From SIG307 sp964545045 (GTDB lineage Bacteria > Bacillota > Clostridia > Lachnospirales > Lachnospiraceae), in the NCBI GenBank assembly GCA_964545045.1, contig CAZJEN010000001.1, forward strand, positions 124,001 to 188,000: a DNA stretch of 64,000 nt, read 5' to 3'. The notes beneath the pieces were generated by a model, which worked only from the letters and a program-made list of their open reading frames with translations, was not told where the DNA came from and did not search any database. The translations under genes and the position numbers were made by a program. This document shows positions 8,761 through 16,682 of this stretch, in pieces. Each line of letters starts with the position of its first letter. Position 1 is the first letter of the stretch.

Positions 8761-9450
8761 ATGGATTGGAGAACGGAACTGAAGCCGCGTCTGCGGGCAT
8801 TGGCGGATGAGAAACTGGCGAATTTCAGCAGTGGACTGAATCCTACCTGTAAGCCGATGATAGGAGTACGGTTGCCGGAGCTTCGGAAGCTGGCAAAGGA
8901 AATCGCCAAGACGGATTATAAGGATTTTATGGAACATTGTCCGGATACGTACTTTGAGTATGAGACCTTGCAGGCTTACGTGATCGGTTATGCAAAGGAT
9001 GATATCGAGACCATACTTTCCTATGCGGACAAATTTGTTCCTAAGATAAACGATTGGTCTGTTAATGACAGCTTTTGCCAGAATTTCTCTATTGCGAGGA
9101 AGCATTCGGAACGGGTATTTGAATGGCTGATGGGATATGCAAAGCAAAACGAGGAGTTTCCGCAAAGAGTAGCAGCGGTGCTTTTGATGAGCCATTTCCT
9201 TGTGCCGGAGTATATTGATAAGGTATTGGCGGTTATGGATACGCTACAGTTTGACGGGTATTACACGAAGATGGGCGTGGCATGGTGTGTGGCTACTGCT
9301 TATGCCAAGTTTCCGAAGGAGACAGCAGCCTATCTGGCGGATAATAAGCTTGCGGACTGGACTTATAACAAGGCCATTCAGAAGATGTGCGAGTCCTTCC
9401 GGGTGGCGGACGAGGATAAGGCCTATTGGAAAGCTCGGAAGCGAAAGTAA
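8761..9450 (+). CDS. DNA alkylation repair protein, AlkD family
   Basis: The 229-residue protein matches the HEAT-like repeat DNA glycosylases that remove 3-methyladenine and 7-methylguanine. Recognisable pieces are GVRLPELRKLAKE near residue 36, NDWSVNDSF near residue 96 and DWTYNKAIQKMCES near residue 199, containing the conserved Asp and Trp residues of the AlkD cleft. GGAGAAAACT precedes the ATG, and the gene starts nine bases after the permease stop, so it may be co-transcribed with it. Confidence 0.9.
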   Translation: MDWRTELKPRLRALADEKLANFSSGLNPTCKPMIGVRLPELRKLAKEIAKTDYKDFMEHCPDTYFEYETLQAYVIGYAKDDIETILSYADKFVPKINDWSVNDSFCQNFSIARKHSERVFEWLMGYAKQNEEFPQRVAAVLLMSHFLVPEYIDKVLAVMDTLQFDGYYTKMGVAWCVATAYAKFPKETAAYLADNKLADWTYNKAIQKMCESFRVADEDKAYWKARKRK

Positions 9451-9463
9451 CTACAAAACGGAA

Positions 9464-9492
9464 TTGACAAAGCGATGCAAATAGGAGAAAAT
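9464..9492 (+). promoter_or_regulatory. Possible promoter of the LURP-one pseudogene
   Basis: TTGACA at 9464-9469 and GAAAAT at 9487-9492 are separated by 17 bases. The site sits 39 bases before the dead gene's start. Confidence 0.4.
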
Positions 9493-9530
9493 AGTAGTAA
9501 CGAAAACGGAGTATAAAATTTAGGGGGATT

Positions 9531-10009
9531 ATGAAGATGAAATTGTATATCAAGCAAAAGGTTTTTTCCTAGAACGATAAGTTCAGTGTTTATGACGCCA
9601 ATGGCGAAGCGCGCTTTTTGTAGAGGGCGAGTTCTTTTCCTGGGGAAAGAAGCTTCATGTGTACGATGGCGCACAGCGGGAAGCGGCGTTTATCCGTCAG
9701 GAGGTACTGACCCTTTTGCCGAAGTTTATTGTGTCAATCAACGGACAGGATATTGCAGAAATCGTGAAAGAGTTCACTTTTTTTAAGCCGAAGTATCGGA
9801 TAGACGGACTGGGCTGGGAAATTGACGGAGATTTCTGGGACCATGATTATGAGATTACGAAAAACGGAAGTACGATTGTAAGCATCAGTAAAGAGTGGTT
9901 TACCTGGGGAGACTGCTACGAGCTGGATATTGAAAATCCGGAGGATGAGATTGTGGCGTTAGCGGTGGTGCTGGCCATTGATTGTGTACTGGAGGCGCAG
10001 AAAAATTAG
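9531..10009 (+). pseudogene. LURP-one-related (tubby-fold) protein, pseudogene
   Basis: The gene starts at ATG 9531 after AGGGGG and reads MKMKLYIKQKVFS, then meets TAG at 9570-9572 where relatives typically have Trp. The same frame continues NDKFSVYDANGEARF to a second stop at 9621. From 9620 the adjacent frame continues with VEGEFFSWGKKLHVYD and runs to TAG 10009, which fits loss of one T in the T run at 9615-9619. Corrected, it would be about 159 residues, normal for the bacterial LURP-one family (DUF567-like, function unknown). The last 116 residues remain open, so a truncated product starting at GTG 9659 is possible but unlikely. Confidence 0.8.
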
Positions 10010-10049
10010 AGAATGTGTTTTTGCTGAAATAAGGCAGAACTACCAAATT

Positions 10050-10089
10050 GTGAAAAGAAGAGGCTTTTACGCCATGGCGTAAAAGCCTC
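10050..10089 (-). terminator. Terminator of the small unknown gene
   Basis: A perfect 30-base palindrome (10060-10089, arms GAGGCTTTTACGCC) overlaps the last codons of the - strand gene. On that strand it is followed by TTCTTTTC. Confidence 0.7.
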
Positions 10090-10558
10090 TGTTGTTATTT
10101 GCATAAGCATTATAAGCATTTAAATGAGCCTCGTAACCGTTTCTGAGGGTATTAGAACTGTGGAAGAAGTTCGGTCGATGAAGATTGTCAATTACTTTAT
10201 CCTGTACCGTCACATCAATGGAACGCTTTGGTCTGCCGGAGTAGGTATCCGCCGGCTCGAAAGGCTTCTTTGTCATAAATTCCAAAGGAGCGTTTAAGTG
10301 TTCTGCATTCCGGAAGTTCAAGGAAGTCATTAGTTCGTAAGCATTCAGACGGTCCTGCGTTTGCTGGGCCGGAGTGCGTTCTACACGCTCGGTTTCTTCG
10401 TTGGAAAAGACCTCAGGGACATCGGTTACTGCCTGCACTTCTGAGGAGGCGTCATGGTTGCTGTTAATCAGGGCGGTATGAGCCGCAGCGGCGGTATGCC
10501 CGGTAGCATACGGACTGGATGTGTAATATCCGTAACTGTTTCCAATCGGTGAAAGCAT
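10067..10558 (-). CDS. Unknown soluble protein, 163 residues
   Basis: The start is well supported by AGAAAGGAGG seven bases before the ATG and by a promoter at 10598-10626. The protein is hydrophilic. It begins MLSPIGNSYGYYTSSPYATG, is rich in Ala, Asn, Thr and Tyr, and has low-complexity parts (AAAAHTALINSN, YNAYANNN). A more ordered middle reads TQDRLNAYELMTSLNFRNAEHLNAPLEF. There is no signal peptide, membrane segment or known catalytic motif. The Asn/Tyr-rich ends recall spore-coat or surface-associated small proteins, but that is only a guess. It is the lone - strand gene here. Confidence 0.65.
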   Translation of the reverse strand: MLSPIGNSYGYYTSSPYATGHTAAAAHTALINSNHDASSEVQAVTDVPEVFSNEETERVERTPAQQTQDRLNAYELMTSLNFRNAEHLNAPLEFMTKKPFEPADTYSGRPKRSIDVTVQDKVIDNLHRPNFFHSSNTLRNGYEAHLNAYNAYANNNRGFYAMA

Positions 10559-10597
10559 GGCAATCCTCCTTTCTGCGGTGTTTGTTTCTACAATGAT

Positions 10598-10626
10598 ATT
10601 TTACCATAATATTTTCAAAAAGACAA
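10598..10626 (-). promoter_or_regulatory. SigA-type promoter of the 163-residue protein
   Basis: Read on the - strand: TTGTCT (10626-10621), 17 bases, TAAAAT (10603-10598). It lies 40 bases before the start codon. Confidence 0.6.
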
Positions 10627-10818
10627 TCGAAATGTAAAAATCTCTTCATTGAAAAATAGCTATGAATGTAGTATAATTTCCGCAAAAGGTAGAAACGGTA
10701 TATAATAGAAAATGTGCTAAGATTTTGATGGAAAAGAAAGAGATATGATATGCTTTTTCGAAGTTTTATGGTATGGTATGAGTGGTGGGACAAGAATAAA
10801 ATCAGGAGGTGATACCCT

Positions 10819-11088
10819 ATGGGGAAGTGGTTATTGATCGGATATTTGGCAGTAAATTTAATCGTTTTTATTATGTACGGTATCGATAAGTACAAGGCGA
10901 CTCACAAAAAGTGGAGAATCCCGGAGTCTACCTTAATCGGAGCTGCGGTGTTTGGTGTACTCGGTGCGTTAGCAGGGATGTATTTCTTCCGTCATAAGAC
11001 GAAGAAACCGAAATTTTACATAACCGTACCGGTAATCCTGGTACTGGAACTGGCAACCGTAGTGTGCTTGTATTTATTTGTTCTCTAA
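10819..11088 (+). CDS. DUF1294 membrane protein
   Basis: The 89-residue protein has the DUF1294 pattern. A first helix (LIGYLAVNLIVFIMYG) is followed by DKYKATHKKWRIPE, a second helix begins TLIGAAVFGVLGALAGMYFF, then the motif RHKTKKPKFY, and a last helix. The D-K-x-x-A...R-I-P-E and H-K-T-K-K-x-x-F spacing is characteristic. Function of the family is unknown; it is an inner-membrane protein. AGGAGGTGATACCCT is an unusually complete ribosome binding site, pointing to efficient translation. Confidence 0.9.
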   Translation: MGKWLLIGYLAVNLIVFIMYGIDKYKATHKKWRIPESTLIGAAVFGVLGALAGMYFFRHKTKKPKFYITVPVILVLELATVVCLYLFVL

Positions 11089-11125
11089 AAAAAGTGATGG
11101 TAACGTACCGGCTCGGGCGTGGCGG

Positions 11126-11160
11126 ATTCTTCCGAGGGGGAACCATCCCCTCGGAAGAAT
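11126..11160. repeat. Perfect 14-bp inverted repeat between convergent genes
   Basis: The arms ATTCTTCCGAGGGG and CCCCTCGGAAGAAT flank a seven-base loop. It lies between the ends of the DUF1294 and AraC genes. It could terminate both, but neither strand has a T tract after it. Confidence 0.6.
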
Positions 11161-11169
11161 GGGAAGTGT

Positions 11170-12009
11170 CTACATCCGTTCCTGCTTCGGTGTAATACCT
11201 TTCCACTTTTTATAGGTGCGGATAAAATGGCTGCAGTCAAAGAAGCCGGTCTCCAGCGCAATGTAGTTGATGTCGTAGTCCGTATGCAGCAAAAGGTCCT
11301 GAGCCTTTACCAGACGGATGTAGGTCAGGTATTCCTTACAGGAGCGTCCGTAACGTTCTCTGAACAGCTTGGCAAAGTGGGAATAACTCATATGGCACAT
11401 GTTTGCCAAATCCTGAATCTCTAACGGTTCGCCGGAATGGGTGTCAATGTATTCCAGAATATGATGAAAAGTGAAATCGGCATCACCCTTGCGTCTTGCG
11501 GAGGTATCGATTTCTTTTTTTGATTTCTTGGCAATTTCAATCAGAATACTGTACAGGTCTGCCTGCATTTGCAGGGAGTAGAACTCATCCCGGTTCTGGT
11601 AGGTGGTCAGAATCTGTTTCATATAGGCGGTCATAGGCTCCGGGGAAAGTTCTTCCTTCGGGATAATCATGCAAAAATCATCTGCCTGTGTCCGGTGAAC
11701 AAAATAATCGTACAGCTTGGCCAGATGGGCAGGAGGCAGGGTAAGAGCGTGAAAATCAAATTTTACAATGGTGTATTCCACGGTTTCGTCCTCGGTAGAG
11801 GAAATCTCATGAAGTTGAAGAGGGTAAAAGTAGCATAAATCTCCTACGCGGAGAATCCGGCTTTTTTCGTTACAGGTAATGCGGATGGAGCCGGATTTTA
11901 TGTACAGAATTTCACTGTAATAGTGACAATGCAGGGGAAATTCCCTGGTGTCGGAAAGATATACCTCGTAAGGCTGGTTTAATGTATCGGAAACTTCGAA
12001 TAACTGCAT
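11170..12009 (-). CDS. AraC family transcriptional regulator with cupin sensor domain
   Basis: The product has 279 residues from the ATG at 12009, chosen for the upstream AAGGGAGG; a start six codons earlier overlaps that site. Residues 1-150 form a cupin sugar-sensing domain (PLHCHYYSEILYIKSGSIRI, VGDLCYFYPLQLHEI). Residues about 180-279 are two AraC helix-turn-helix units (IQDLANMCHMSYSHFAKLFRERYG and YIALETGFFDCSHFIRTYKKWKGITP). It is divergent from the GH94 phosphorylase, so it most likely senses the sugar or its product and controls that gene and itself. Confidence 0.92.
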   Translation of the reverse strand: MQLFEVSDTLNQPYEVYLSDTREFPLHCHYYSEILYIKSGSIRITCNEKSRILRVGDLCYFYPLQLHEISSTEDETVEYTIVKFDFHALTLPPAHLAKLYDYFVHRTQADDFCMIIPKEELSPEPMTAYMKQILTTYQNRDEFYSLQMQADLYSILIEIAKKSKKEIDTSARRKGDADFTFHHILEYIDTHSGEPLEIQDLANMCHMSYSHFAKLFRERYGRSCKEYLTYIRLVKAQDLLLHTDYDINYIALETGFFDCSHFIRTYKKWKGITPKQERM

Positions 12010-12139
12010 GGAAATGCCTCCCTTCATGCCTCAAACTATTTTCAGTGTATCACCGGTAAGGAGGATTTGTCAATGCGAAACAGCAACTGCGATAATAGAT
12101 TTATACAATTTTTTTCCTTTTTTATCATAGAAAAACAGT

Positions 12140-12168
12140 TAGACATTTCGTTGGTGCTGTGGTAAAAT
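12140..12168 (+). promoter_or_regulatory. Promoter of the GH94 phosphorylase
   Basis: TAGACA (12140-12145), 17 bases, TAAAAT (12163-12168). The AT-rich stretch 12010-12240 between the divergent genes is the expected place for AraC binding; no clear direct repeat was found. Confidence 0.55.
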
Positions 12169-12240
12169 TTAGCTAAGGTTAATAAAACCAAAGAAAATGT
12201 TTTTTACAAAATTTAAAATGAACCTGAAAGGAGTATTTTC

Positions 12241-14637
12241 ATGCAGTACGGTTATTTTGATTTGGAGAACAAAGAATACGTGATTACCAGACCTGATACC
12301 CCGGCACCGTGGGCGAACTATTTGGGAGACCCGGAGTACGGCGCAATTATTTCCAATAATGCGGCAGGTTACAGTTTTGTAAAGTCCGGTGCAAACGGAC
12401 GTTTGACCCGTTATCGCTTTAATTCCGAGATGGCTCTTCCGGGAAGATATATTTATATCAGAGATAACGATGCAAAGGATTACTGGTCTGCTTCCTGGCA
12501 GCCGGTAGGAAAGCCGTTAGATACTTACAAGAGCGAGTGCCGTCATGGTACCGCTTATACGGTTATGACCGCAGAGTACTTAGACATCAAGTCCGAGACC
12601 ACTTATTATGTTCCGTATGGTAAGACCTACGAGGTATGGCGTACGAAGATTACCAACAACTCCGATCAGGACAGAAATCTTTCTACCTTCGGTTTTATTG
12701 AGTTTACCAACGAGAATAACTATGAGCAGGATCAGGTTAATTTACAGTACACCCTGTTTATCACCCGTACCAGCTTCTCCGAGAATAAGATTTTGCAGCA
12801 CATCAACGAGCATCTCGGTGTAGATGAGACCGGTTCCAACCACAACGAGCGTTTCTTTGGTATGGTAGGTGCGGAGGTGACGGCATACAACGGTAGCCTG
12901 AATAATTTCGTTGGACCGTACAGAAGCTACTCCAATCCGATTGCGGTAGAGCGCGGTAAGTGTGACAACGTAATGAACTACTGCGGCAATTCCTGTGGTG
13001 CATTACAGTCCGATTTCGTATTAAAGCCGGGCGAGACCAAGGAGCTTATTTACATCCTCGGTCAGAGAGATGACGTACAGGCTACGGCGATTTTAAATGA
13101 GTATAAGGCAGCAGGCAAGGTTGATGCGGATGTAGCAGAGTTAAAGAAGTTCTGGCACAGTCAGCTTGATAACTTTAAGGTTGAGACTCCGTCCGATGAG
13201 TTCAACAATATGTTAAACGTATGGAATGCTTACCAGTGTTTCATTACCTTTATTTGGTCCAGAGCAGCGTCCCTGATTTACTGTGGTCTGAGAAACGGCT
13301 ACGGTTATCGTGATACCGTGCAGGATATTCAGGGTATTACCCATTTGAATCCGGAGATGGCCGGAGATAAGATTCGTTTCATGCTTTCTGCTCAGGTTGA
13401 TAACGGCGGCGGACTTCCGCTTGTTAAGTTCGACCACAAGGCAGGTTTTGAAAATACCCCGGACGATCCGGAGTACGTAAGAGAGACCGGACATCCGTCC
13501 TATCGTGCGGATGATGCTCTTTGGTTGTTCCCGACCGTTGTTAAGTACATCGGCGAGAGCGGCAACAAGGCATTCTTAGACGAGGTGATCGTTTATGCAA
13601 ACGGCGGCGAGGATACGGTTTACGAGCACTTAAAGAGAGCTATTAAGTTCTCCATGGAGCGTCTCGGTGACCATGACATGCCGGCGGGCTTGCATGCAGA
13701 CTGGAACGACTGCTTGCGTCTCGGCGCAAAGGGTGAGTCCACCTTCGTTGCATTCCAGCTTTACTATGCAATGACCGAGATTCGCAAGATGGCTGAGTAC
13801 AAGAACGATACCGCTTATATTGCTTACATCGATGAGGTACAGGCAAAGCTCGGTGCTTCCTTAGAGAAGTGCTGGGATGAGGACAGATTTATCCGTGGTA
13901 TCCGCGAGGACGGCGTTGTGGTTGGTGCGAAGATGGATCCGGAGGCAAATATGTGGTTGAATCCGCAGAGCTGGAGCGTTATTTCCAAGTTTGCGGAGGG
14001 TGATCGTGCCGAGACTGCAATGAATAGCGTATACGAGAAGTTAAATACACCGTACGGTGCAAAGCTGTTTGATCCGCCGTACAAGAAGCATTACTTTGAG
14101 GATGCTCTTATGAAGGTTTATAACCTTGACGTTAAGGAGAACGGTGGTATCTTCTCCCAGACCCAGGGTTGGTTAATCCTTGCGGAAGCATTACTCGGTC
14201 ACGGAAATCGTGCCTTCGAGTACTTTATGGAGTCTGCACCGATTGCCATGAACGACAAGGCAGAGGTTCGTGTGGCTGAGCCGTATATTCATACCCAGTT
14301 CACCGAGAGTAGATTGTCTCCGTACGAAGGCCGTGCACACGTGCATTGGTTGACCGGTACCGCATCCACCGTTATGGTTGGTTGTGTAGAGGGTATCTGC
14401 GGTATGCGCCCGGATATTAACGGTCTTGAGATTGCTCCGGCGATTCCGGCTGAGTGGGATGGCTTCAAGATTGAGAAGACCTTCCGCGGCAAGAAGCTGA
14501 ACATTACCTTCGACAACTCCGCACATGTGGAGAGCGGCGTTGCAAAGCTTAGCTTAAACGGTGAGGTTCTGGAAGGAAATTATGTTCCGGATACCAAGCT
14601 TGCAGATGTGAACGATATCGTAGTAGTAATGGGCTAA
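12241..14637 (+). CDS. GH94 beta-disaccharide phosphorylase (cellobiose/chitobiose phosphorylase type)
   Basis: The 798-residue product matches the length of GH94 phosphorylases, which split a beta-linked disaccharide with phosphate into a sugar 1-phosphate and a free sugar in the cytoplasm. The start MQYGYFDLENKEYVITRPDT, the segment RNGYGYRDTVQD and the acid motif HADWNDCL (catalytic Asp at residue 490) are clear, as is HVHWLTGTAS near residue 700. Similarity in the first 150 residues (GDYWS-like DYWSASWQPV) leans towards the chitobiose/cellobiose branch. The exact sugar cannot be told. AAAGGAG precedes the ATG. No transporter adjoins it; the AraC gene is the likely regulator. Confidence 0.9.
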   Translation: MQYGYFDLENKEYVITRPDTPAPWANYLGDPEYGAIISNNAAGYSFVKSGANGRLTRYRFNSEMALPGRYIYIRDNDAKDYWSASWQPVGKPLDTYKSECRHGTAYTVMTAEYLDIKSETTYYVPYGKTYEVWRTKITNNSDQDRNLSTFGFIEFTNENNYEQDQVNLQYTLFITRTSFSENKILQHINEHLGVDETGSNHNERFFGMVGAEVTAYNGSLNNFVGPYRSYSNPIAVERGKCDNVMNYCGNSCGALQSDFVLKPGETKELIYILGQRDDVQATAILNEYKAAGKVDADVAELKKFWHSQLDNFKVETPSDEFNNMLNVWNAYQCFITFIWSRAASLIYCGLRNGYGYRDTVQDIQGITHLNPEMAGDKIRFMLSAQVDNGGGLPLVKFDHKAGFENTPDDPEYVRETGHPSYRADDALWLFPTVVKYIGESGNKAFLDEVIVYANGGEDTVYEHLKRAIKFSMERLGDHDMPAGLHADWNDCLRLGAKGESTFVAFQLYYAMTEIRKMAEYKNDTAYIAYIDEVQAKLGASLEKCWDEDRFIRGIREDGVVVGAKMDPEANMWLNPQSWSVISKFAEGDRAETAMNSVYEKLNTPYGAKLFDPPYKKHYFEDALMKVYNLDVKENGGIFSQTQGWLILAEALLGHGNRAFEYFMESAPIAMNDKAEVRVAEPYIHTQFTESRLSPYEGRAHVHWLTGTASTVMVGCVEGICGMRPDINGLEIAPAIPAEWDGFKIEKTFRGKKLNITFDNSAHVESGVAKLSLNGEVLEGNYVPDTKLADVNDIVVVMG

Positions 14638-14665
14638 GTATTATAAAAGCATATGCTTTTTAAGC

Positions 14666-14693
14666 AAAGGGAGCTCTGAAAAGAGCTCCCTTT
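14666..14693 (+). terminator. Hairpin after the GH94 gene
   Basis: The arms AAAGGGAGCTCT and AGAGCTCCCTTT form a twelve-pair stem with loop GAAA. There is no T tract after it, so termination is likely but not classic. Confidence 0.6.
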
Positions 14694-14774
14694 GGAGTTA
14701 AAAAAAATTTTTTGAAATTTTTTTGTCAGCATTTCCGGATTCACCACACTATATGAGTGAAAGGAGGCGAGAGG

Positions 14775-16376
14775 ATGCAAAGTGCGAATGCGATGCGTGA
14801 CAGTCTGATTACAGAGTTTGTGGAAAACTATATGCAGAAGCTGTTTTATTTTTGTTTAAAGAAGACCGGCAGTAACGAAGAAGCGGAGGAACTGACGCAA
14901 GACGTTGCGGTAAATGTTCTGGCGGCATTAAACAACGGGACGATTCCTACAAGCTTTTCGGCATGGGTCTGGCAGATTGCGCGTAACCGTTATGCGGTAT
15001 GGGCAGAGAAAAAGCATAGGAGAAACGAGTCGGTAACCGGTTCCGACATCGGAGACTATGAGATTACGGATGAAAAGGAATCCGTCCTTGATGAAATGTT
15101 ACACATGGAACAGATGTCTCTACTCCGGCGGGAGTTGGCGTTCATTAAGAGCGAGTACCGTGACCTTTTGGTGGCCTACTATATCGAAGATAAAAGCGTT
15201 CGTGAGATTGCAGACAAGCTCGCTCTCTCTATCAGTGCGGTGCAGCAGAGGCTTCATCGTGCGAGAATACTTTTAAAGGATGGTATGGATATGGCAAGAG
15301 AATTTGGAAAAAGAAGTTATAACCCAGAGAATATTACATTTTCGGCAAGCGGAAACATCAATCATGAGAGACCGTGGCCGTTGGTAACCCGAAGTATCCC
15401 TAAGAATATTTTGTTGCAGGCAAGTAATAATCCGTCAACGCTTGAGGAGTTGTCCGTTGAACTGGGAATTGCTCTTCCGTATATGGAGGAAGAGGTAAAG
15501 CTGCTGTACGAAGGAACCCTGTTAGAAAAGTGTGGGGATAAATACATCACCAATTTCTTTATTTGGGATAAGGAAAGCCGGTTGGAGGCCTATAATATTC
15601 TCAGGAGCGGAGCAAAGGAACGAAGCCGCCTGATGCGGGAGTTTATGGAGGATTCGTTGGAGAAGGTCCGTGGTCTTTGCACCGGGGGAGCACATCTGGA
15701 TGACAATACCATACGTTGGTGGCTACTCATGAATACGGTAGATGCGATGATTGCGGTAATCAGTAAGAACGAGGCACCGCCGAAGCGTTCCAACGGGGAG
15801 GAATGGGGCTTTGTAGGCTATGAGGATGTGGAACTTCCGGAAAAAACTTCTGCGGGTCACAACGGAAGAGGAAACGGTAACTGTTGTTTTTGGACCTATC
15901 AGTTCGGGGATTATTCTCTTTGGATGCAGTGCGGTGAGCCGGAGATGGAGTGCGTTCCGTTTTTTGCGGAGATTATGAGGAAGAAGCGGAAGGTATCGTC
16001 GTTTACCGAGACAGAACAGAAGCTTTGGAAGAAGATTGACGGGAAATATGCCCACGCAGATCGTGAGGGAAATGTGGTTCCCAATGTGGTAGTCATGAAG
16101 GAAAAGTCCATGGAAAAGCTTATGAAACAGTTGTTAAAGAAGCATAAGAATTGTAAGGCTATGCTCGAAAACTGTACCGATGCATATACGCGAATTGAGG
16201 CGGTAGTTAAGCGGTGCAATCATAAGATACTTCATGAACAGTTGGATTATTATGTTCACAGTGCGATGTATGATATGCGTATGATGGCACTTCATGATTT
16301 GGTGGAAAACGGGTATTTGAAACTGCCGGAAAATCCGGATACCTCAAGTCTCGGAATGTATTTATATTTGAAGTAA
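14775..16376 (+). CDS. Sigma-70 family (ECF-like) factor with a large C-terminal extension
   Basis: The product has 533 residues from ATG 14775, set by AAGGAGGCGAGAGG. Residues about 8-80 are sigma region 2 (FYFCLKKTGSNEEAEELTQDV, AWVWQIARNRYAVWAEKKHRR). Residues about 120-175 are region 4 (LLVAYYIEDKSVREIADKL, SISAVQQRLHRARILLKDG). A typical ECF factor would end near 180. The remaining 350 residues contain a winged-helix-like stretch (STLEELSVELGIALPYMEEEVKLLYEGTLLE) and no known catalytic domain. No anti-sigma gene adjoins it, so the extension may carry the control. It has its own terminator and is probably monocistronic. Confidence 0.88.
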   Translation: MQSANAMRDSLITEFVENYMQKLFYFCLKKTGSNEEAEELTQDVAVNVLAALNNGTIPTSFSAWVWQIARNRYAVWAEKKHRRNESVTGSDIGDYEITDEKESVLDEMLHMEQMSLLRRELAFIKSEYRDLLVAYYIEDKSVREIADKLALSISAVQQRLHRARILLKDGMDMAREFGKRSYNPENITFSASGNINHERPWPLVTRSIPKNILLQASNNPSTLEELSVELGIALPYMEEEVKLLYEGTLLEKCGDKYITNFFIWDKESRLEAYNILRSGAKERSRLMREFMEDSLEKVRGLCTGGAHLDDNTIRWWLLMNTVDAMIAVISKNEAPPKRSNGEEWGFVGYEDVELPEKTSAGHNGRGNGNCCFWTYQFGDYSLWMQCGEPEMECVPFFAEIMRKKRKVSSFTETEQKLWKKIDGKYAHADREGNVVPNVVVMKEKSMEKLMKQLLKKHKNCKAMLENCTDAYTRIEAVVKRCNHKILHEQLDYYVHSAMYDMRMMALHDLVENGYLKLPENPDTSSLGMYLYLK

Positions 16377-16381
16377 AGTAA

Positions 16382-16424
16382 GAACCCGCCGGGGCGGCTT
16401 AACGGTCGCTTCGGCGGGTTTTTA
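16382..16424 (+). terminator. Terminator of the sigma factor gene
   Basis: AACCCGCCG pairs with CGGCGGGTT around an inner loop, followed by TTTTTA. Confidence 0.85.
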
Positions 16425-16460
16425 TGTGATAGGAAATTTCGTGATTTCCTATCACATAAA
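16421..16460. repeat. Perfect 17-bp inverted repeat
   Basis: TTTATGTGATAGGAAAT (16421-16437) is exactly complementary to 16444-16460, with a six-base loop. It opens a 150-base structured non-coding stretch. Confidence 0.8.
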
Positions 16461-16462
16461 AA

Positions 16463-16605
16463 ACGCTCCGCTATGGATGCGCACGCTTTTGCAGAGGAAG
16501 ATGTCGCATAGATGCGACGCAAAAGCGGCGCGAGAGTTTCGCAAGCGAAACTCTTTGTTACGTGCGGGCGTAGGTGCGAAGCACCGCCTGTACAAAAATC
16601 TTGTA
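16463..16605. repeat. Structured non-coding repeat, copy 1
   Basis: No gene is seen in 16425-16612. The stretch folds into several strong hairpins: GTCGCAT..ATGCGAC, GAGTTTCGC..GCGAAACTC, and a last one in which GTGCGGGCG pairs with CGCCTGTAC around GGTGC..GCACC. The final hairpin resembles the end of the element at 36722-36850. It may be a dispersed palindromic element. It sits between the sigma terminator and the GntR operon promoter. Confidence 0.5.
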
Positions 16606-16612
16606 ACAATAC

Positions 16613-16641
16613 TTGACACCCAACTGTATTACTGCTATAAT
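16613..16641 (+). promoter_or_regulatory. SigA promoter of the YtrA-type operon, consensus
   Basis: TTGACA (16613-16618), 17 bases, TATAAT (16636-16641): a perfect match to the vegetative consensus. Confidence 0.88.
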
Positions 16642-16676
16642 ACGGTTATAAACTGTATTACACGAGTGATACGGTT
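16622..16676. promoter_or_regulatory. Two tandem operators, probably for the GntR regulator
   Basis: Operator 1 (16622-16647) is AACTGTATTA, six bases, TAATACGGTT. Operator 2 (16651-16676) is AACTGTATTA, six bases, TGATACGGTT. They are 29 bases apart centre to centre. The first covers the -10 box, so binding should block transcription. Confidence 0.75.
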
Positions 16677-16682
16677 TGGAAG

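Noticed and set aside
11126..11160. The inverted repeat between DUF1294 and AraC as a classic terminator
   Set aside because: No T tract follows on either strand, so it was listed as a repeat only.
14701..14756. A self-recognised ECF promoter before the sigma factor gene
   Set aside because: The stretch is A/T-rich, and no -35/-10 pair with acceptable spacing could be defined.
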